A DNA stretch of 61,901 nucleotides from Candidatus Cryptobacteroides onthequi (GTDB lineage Bacteria; Bacteroidota; Bacteroidia; Bacteroidales; UBA932): NCBI GenBank assembly GCA_018066125.1, contig JAGHSA010000033.1:1-61901 (forward strand), read 5' to 3'. The first letter of the stretch is position 1. Every line of letters begins with the position of its first letter. The position numbers were made by a program, and so were the translations under genes. Below the pieces are notes generated by a model. The model saw nothing but the letters and a program-made list of their open reading frames with translations, searched no databases and was not told the DNA's origin. This document shows, piece after piece, positions 60,566 to 61,901 of the stretch.

Positions 60566-61741
60566 TCACAGTGAGAGATCGAAGCTGTGCGATTCCTTTC
60601 CATCCTCGCCATATGTCCTGATATGCACGCTGTGTGCATCGGCTTCAAACTCCAGCCTGTCATGATTGCTGTTGACGAATATTGGGAAGTTGTTCCCCAA
60701 TTCACCAGGCTGTCTGAGTGAAAATACATGTTTATGAGCAGAAACCATGAGATCTATTCCAGCGCTGTTGAGAAATGGCACGAAATACTCTGCCATCCAT
60801 GTAAGTGTACTGTAATTGGCAGAATCTGCATTCCCGATCATAGGGACATGTATCAGGCAGACTTTTACTGGAGCACTGGCAAATGACGGCTCTGAGACAG
60901 CCTTGCCAGCCCACTCAAGCTGCTCCTGAAGATAGTCCACATAGGCAGGAGCGCCTGAGAAACCGATAGAAGGCTCGTAGCCTGTTTCACCTGCATCAAG
61001 TACGAGAAAAGCCACAGGACCCTGTCTGAACGTATAATAGTACTCTCTGGTGGATGTAGGATATATCTGATTGGCCTGCTCGTACACGTTGCCACGGCCT
61101 TCGTGGTTTCCCTTGACAAACATCACAGGCAGTTTCTGTGTGAGCTTGTCGAGAGGCCCCAGATTATAATAGATAAGTGAATCTAGACTGTAATCTCCGG
61201 CAGATATGATATCACCGTTAAGAAGGATGAAATCTTTTGAAAGTGTGGATTCTGTCTGGATGAGATTTGAATATTTCTCGACCATGAGATGCATGTCGTT
61301 GACTGCTGAGAAAGAGCAGGTCGAAGCATGAGAATCAAATGTAGTTACCTCATATGGCTTGGCAGAATAACGCTCGAATCCATAAGTGTATTCGTACGGA
61401 TCAATCTGATCGATCAGCTGCTTGCCGCCTATGCGGTACCTGTACCTGGTACCTGGCTTGAGATGATTGACTGTGACAGTATGAAGTGTGCAGGGATAGT
61501 ATCTGCCACCTAGTCTTTGATAGACACGCTTCTTATCCGCTTTGAACCAGCTTCCCTTGAGATCTCCTTCAACAACGTCGACAAAGGCTATGCCTGTCTT
61601 TGCAGTAGTCCAAAGAACAGTAAAAGATGAATCTGTGACATTGGTAACCCATGGGCCGGCGGTAAGATCATAAGGATCGGTCTTTGCAAATGAAACGACA
61701 CAGAGAAACAATGTCGCGATGACTAGAATAAAGCGCTTCAT
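60566..61741 (-). CDS. Purple-acid-phosphatase-like metallophosphoesterase
   Basis: A 391-residue exported protein with signal peptide ending VVSFAK. An N-terminal fibronectin-III-like domain (LTAGPWVTNVTDSSFTVLWT, then HLKPGTRYRYRIGG) is followed by a calcineurin-like phosphoesterase (SAVNDMHLMVEKYS, LLNGDIISAGDYS, FVKGNHEGRGNVY, VCLIHVPM, VSAHKHVFSL). This is the purple acid phosphatase layout. The His after GNH and the AHKH ending are intact, while the first motif reads NDMH in place of the usual GDxH. The start at 61741 follows a promoter box at 61765-61758. Confidence 0.87.
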   Translation of the reverse strand: MKRFILVIATLFLCVVSFAKTDPYDLTAGPWVTNVTDSSFTVLWTTAKTGIAFVDVVEGDLKGSWFKADKKRVYQRLGGRYYPCTLHTVTVNHLKPGTRYRYRIGGKQLIDQIDPYEYTYGFERYSAKPYEVTTFDSHASTCSFSAVNDMHLMVEKYSNLIQTESTLSKDFILLNGDIISAGDYSLDSLIYYNLGPLDKLTQKLPVMFVKGNHEGRGNVYEQANQIYPTSTREYYYTFRQGPVAFLVLDAGETGYEPSIGFSGAPAYVDYLQEQLEWAGKAVSEPSFASAPVKVCLIHVPMIGNADSANYSTLTWMAEYFVPFLNSAGIDLMVSAHKHVFSLRQPGELGNNFPIFVNSNHDRLEFEADAHSVHIRTYGEDGKESHSFDLSL

Positions 61742-61757
61742 ATTATGGATGTTTGAA

Positions 61758-61765
61758 CAAAAATA
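61758..61765 (-). promoter_or_regulatory. -7 promoter element (TATTTTTG) for phosphoesterase gene
   Basis: TAnnTTTG match reading leftward, 17 bp before the ATG. It directly follows the rRNA terminator. Confidence 0.6.
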
Positions 61766-61780
61766 GAAACAATCAGACAC

Positions 61781-61813
61781 AAAAAAAAGAGCCCGAGACA
61801 AAGTCTCGAGCTC
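61781..61813 (-). terminator. Intrinsic terminator of the rRNA operon
   Basis: 11-bp stem GAGCCCGAGAC/GTCTCGAGCTC (one mismatch), AAA loop, and an eight-T run on the minus strand just past the 5S 3' end. Confidence 0.88.
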
Positions 61814-61818
61814 TCAAA

Positions 61819-61901
<83 letters not shown>

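Overview
The window looks like a chromosomal segment of an uncultured-type Bacteroidales (Bacteroidota), moderately GC-rich in its core. Support comes from promoters of the Bacteroidota -7 type (TAnnTTTG) in front of most transcription units. Families largely confined to the phylum are also present (DUF4837, DUF4296, DUF4295, DUF4199, DUF3575, DUF4922, CCDC81-type HU domain). Gut-glycan genes (GH92 alpha-mannosidase, fucI-fucP) and the gene orders thrS-infC-rpmI-rplT and DUF177-rpmF fit as well. Genus cannot be told from the sequence.

Region 1-7,600 is accessory. It carries three related copies of a multi-hairpin repeat (1-204, 3100-3161, 4017-4280) that separate small gene modules. These modules are an ECF sigma factor with a membrane protein and a small protein, a DUF2185 (immunity-like) protein, two tiny two-helix membrane proteins, and a DUF4160/DUF2442 toxin-antitoxin-like pair. 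A 5'-truncated HTH gene is fused to the third repeat copy. After it come a thioredoxin-like lipoprotein gene broken by an amber codon, a DUF5041-like secreted protein, a second thioredoxin-fold lipoprotein and an orphan signal peptide. The region stops at the 3' end of a tRNA-Leu(TAG) gene, a common integration target.

Region 7,600-22,050 is core. prfB (with its programmed +1 frameshift), class I fumarase, an AsmA-family giant and tRNA-Leu form one leftward unit, divergent from murI. A six-gene leftward operon runs from a CCDC81/HU protein through NUDIX, a DUF4922-SpoIID fusion, an AmpG-like permease and NamZ (DUF1343) to a DUF6515-like surface protein. It reads as a peptidoglycan turnover and recycling unit.

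Region 22,050-31,300 holds tRNA-Asn, a GH92 mannosidase gene interrupted by an in-frame TAG, a secreted protein, a D-2-hydroxyacid dehydrogenase with outer-membrane phospholipase A, lipoate ligase, and the L-fucose isomerase/permease pair.

Region 31,300-43,430 is housekeeping: tRNA-Pro, rpsT, tRNA-Glu; DUF4837-rseP-dxr-M23 leftward and ruvX-def-manB-M23/LysM-phosphoesterase rightward from a 24-bp divergent spacer; tRNA-Arg, rpmF, DUF177; typA; tRNA-Leu(CAG). Region 43,450-46,400 is a three-gene envelope operon (zincin-like lipoprotein, DUF3575, FimB/Mfa2-like) with an inverted repeat over its promoter. Region 46,400-58,900 is a long leftward core block: thrS-infC-rpmI-rplT-lepB, rpmB-rpmG-DUF4295, and DUF1080-ftsY-pheT-DUF4296-radical SAM-deoC. 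The window ends with DUF4199 and a GT2 glycosyltransferase, a purple-acid-phosphatase-like protein, and the 3' part of a 5S rRNA whose operon continues beyond the right edge.

The most unusual items are the modular hairpin repeat that separates gene modules, the two amber-interrupted but otherwise intact genes, the probable AUC start of infC, and the uncharacterised zincin-lipoprotein operon.
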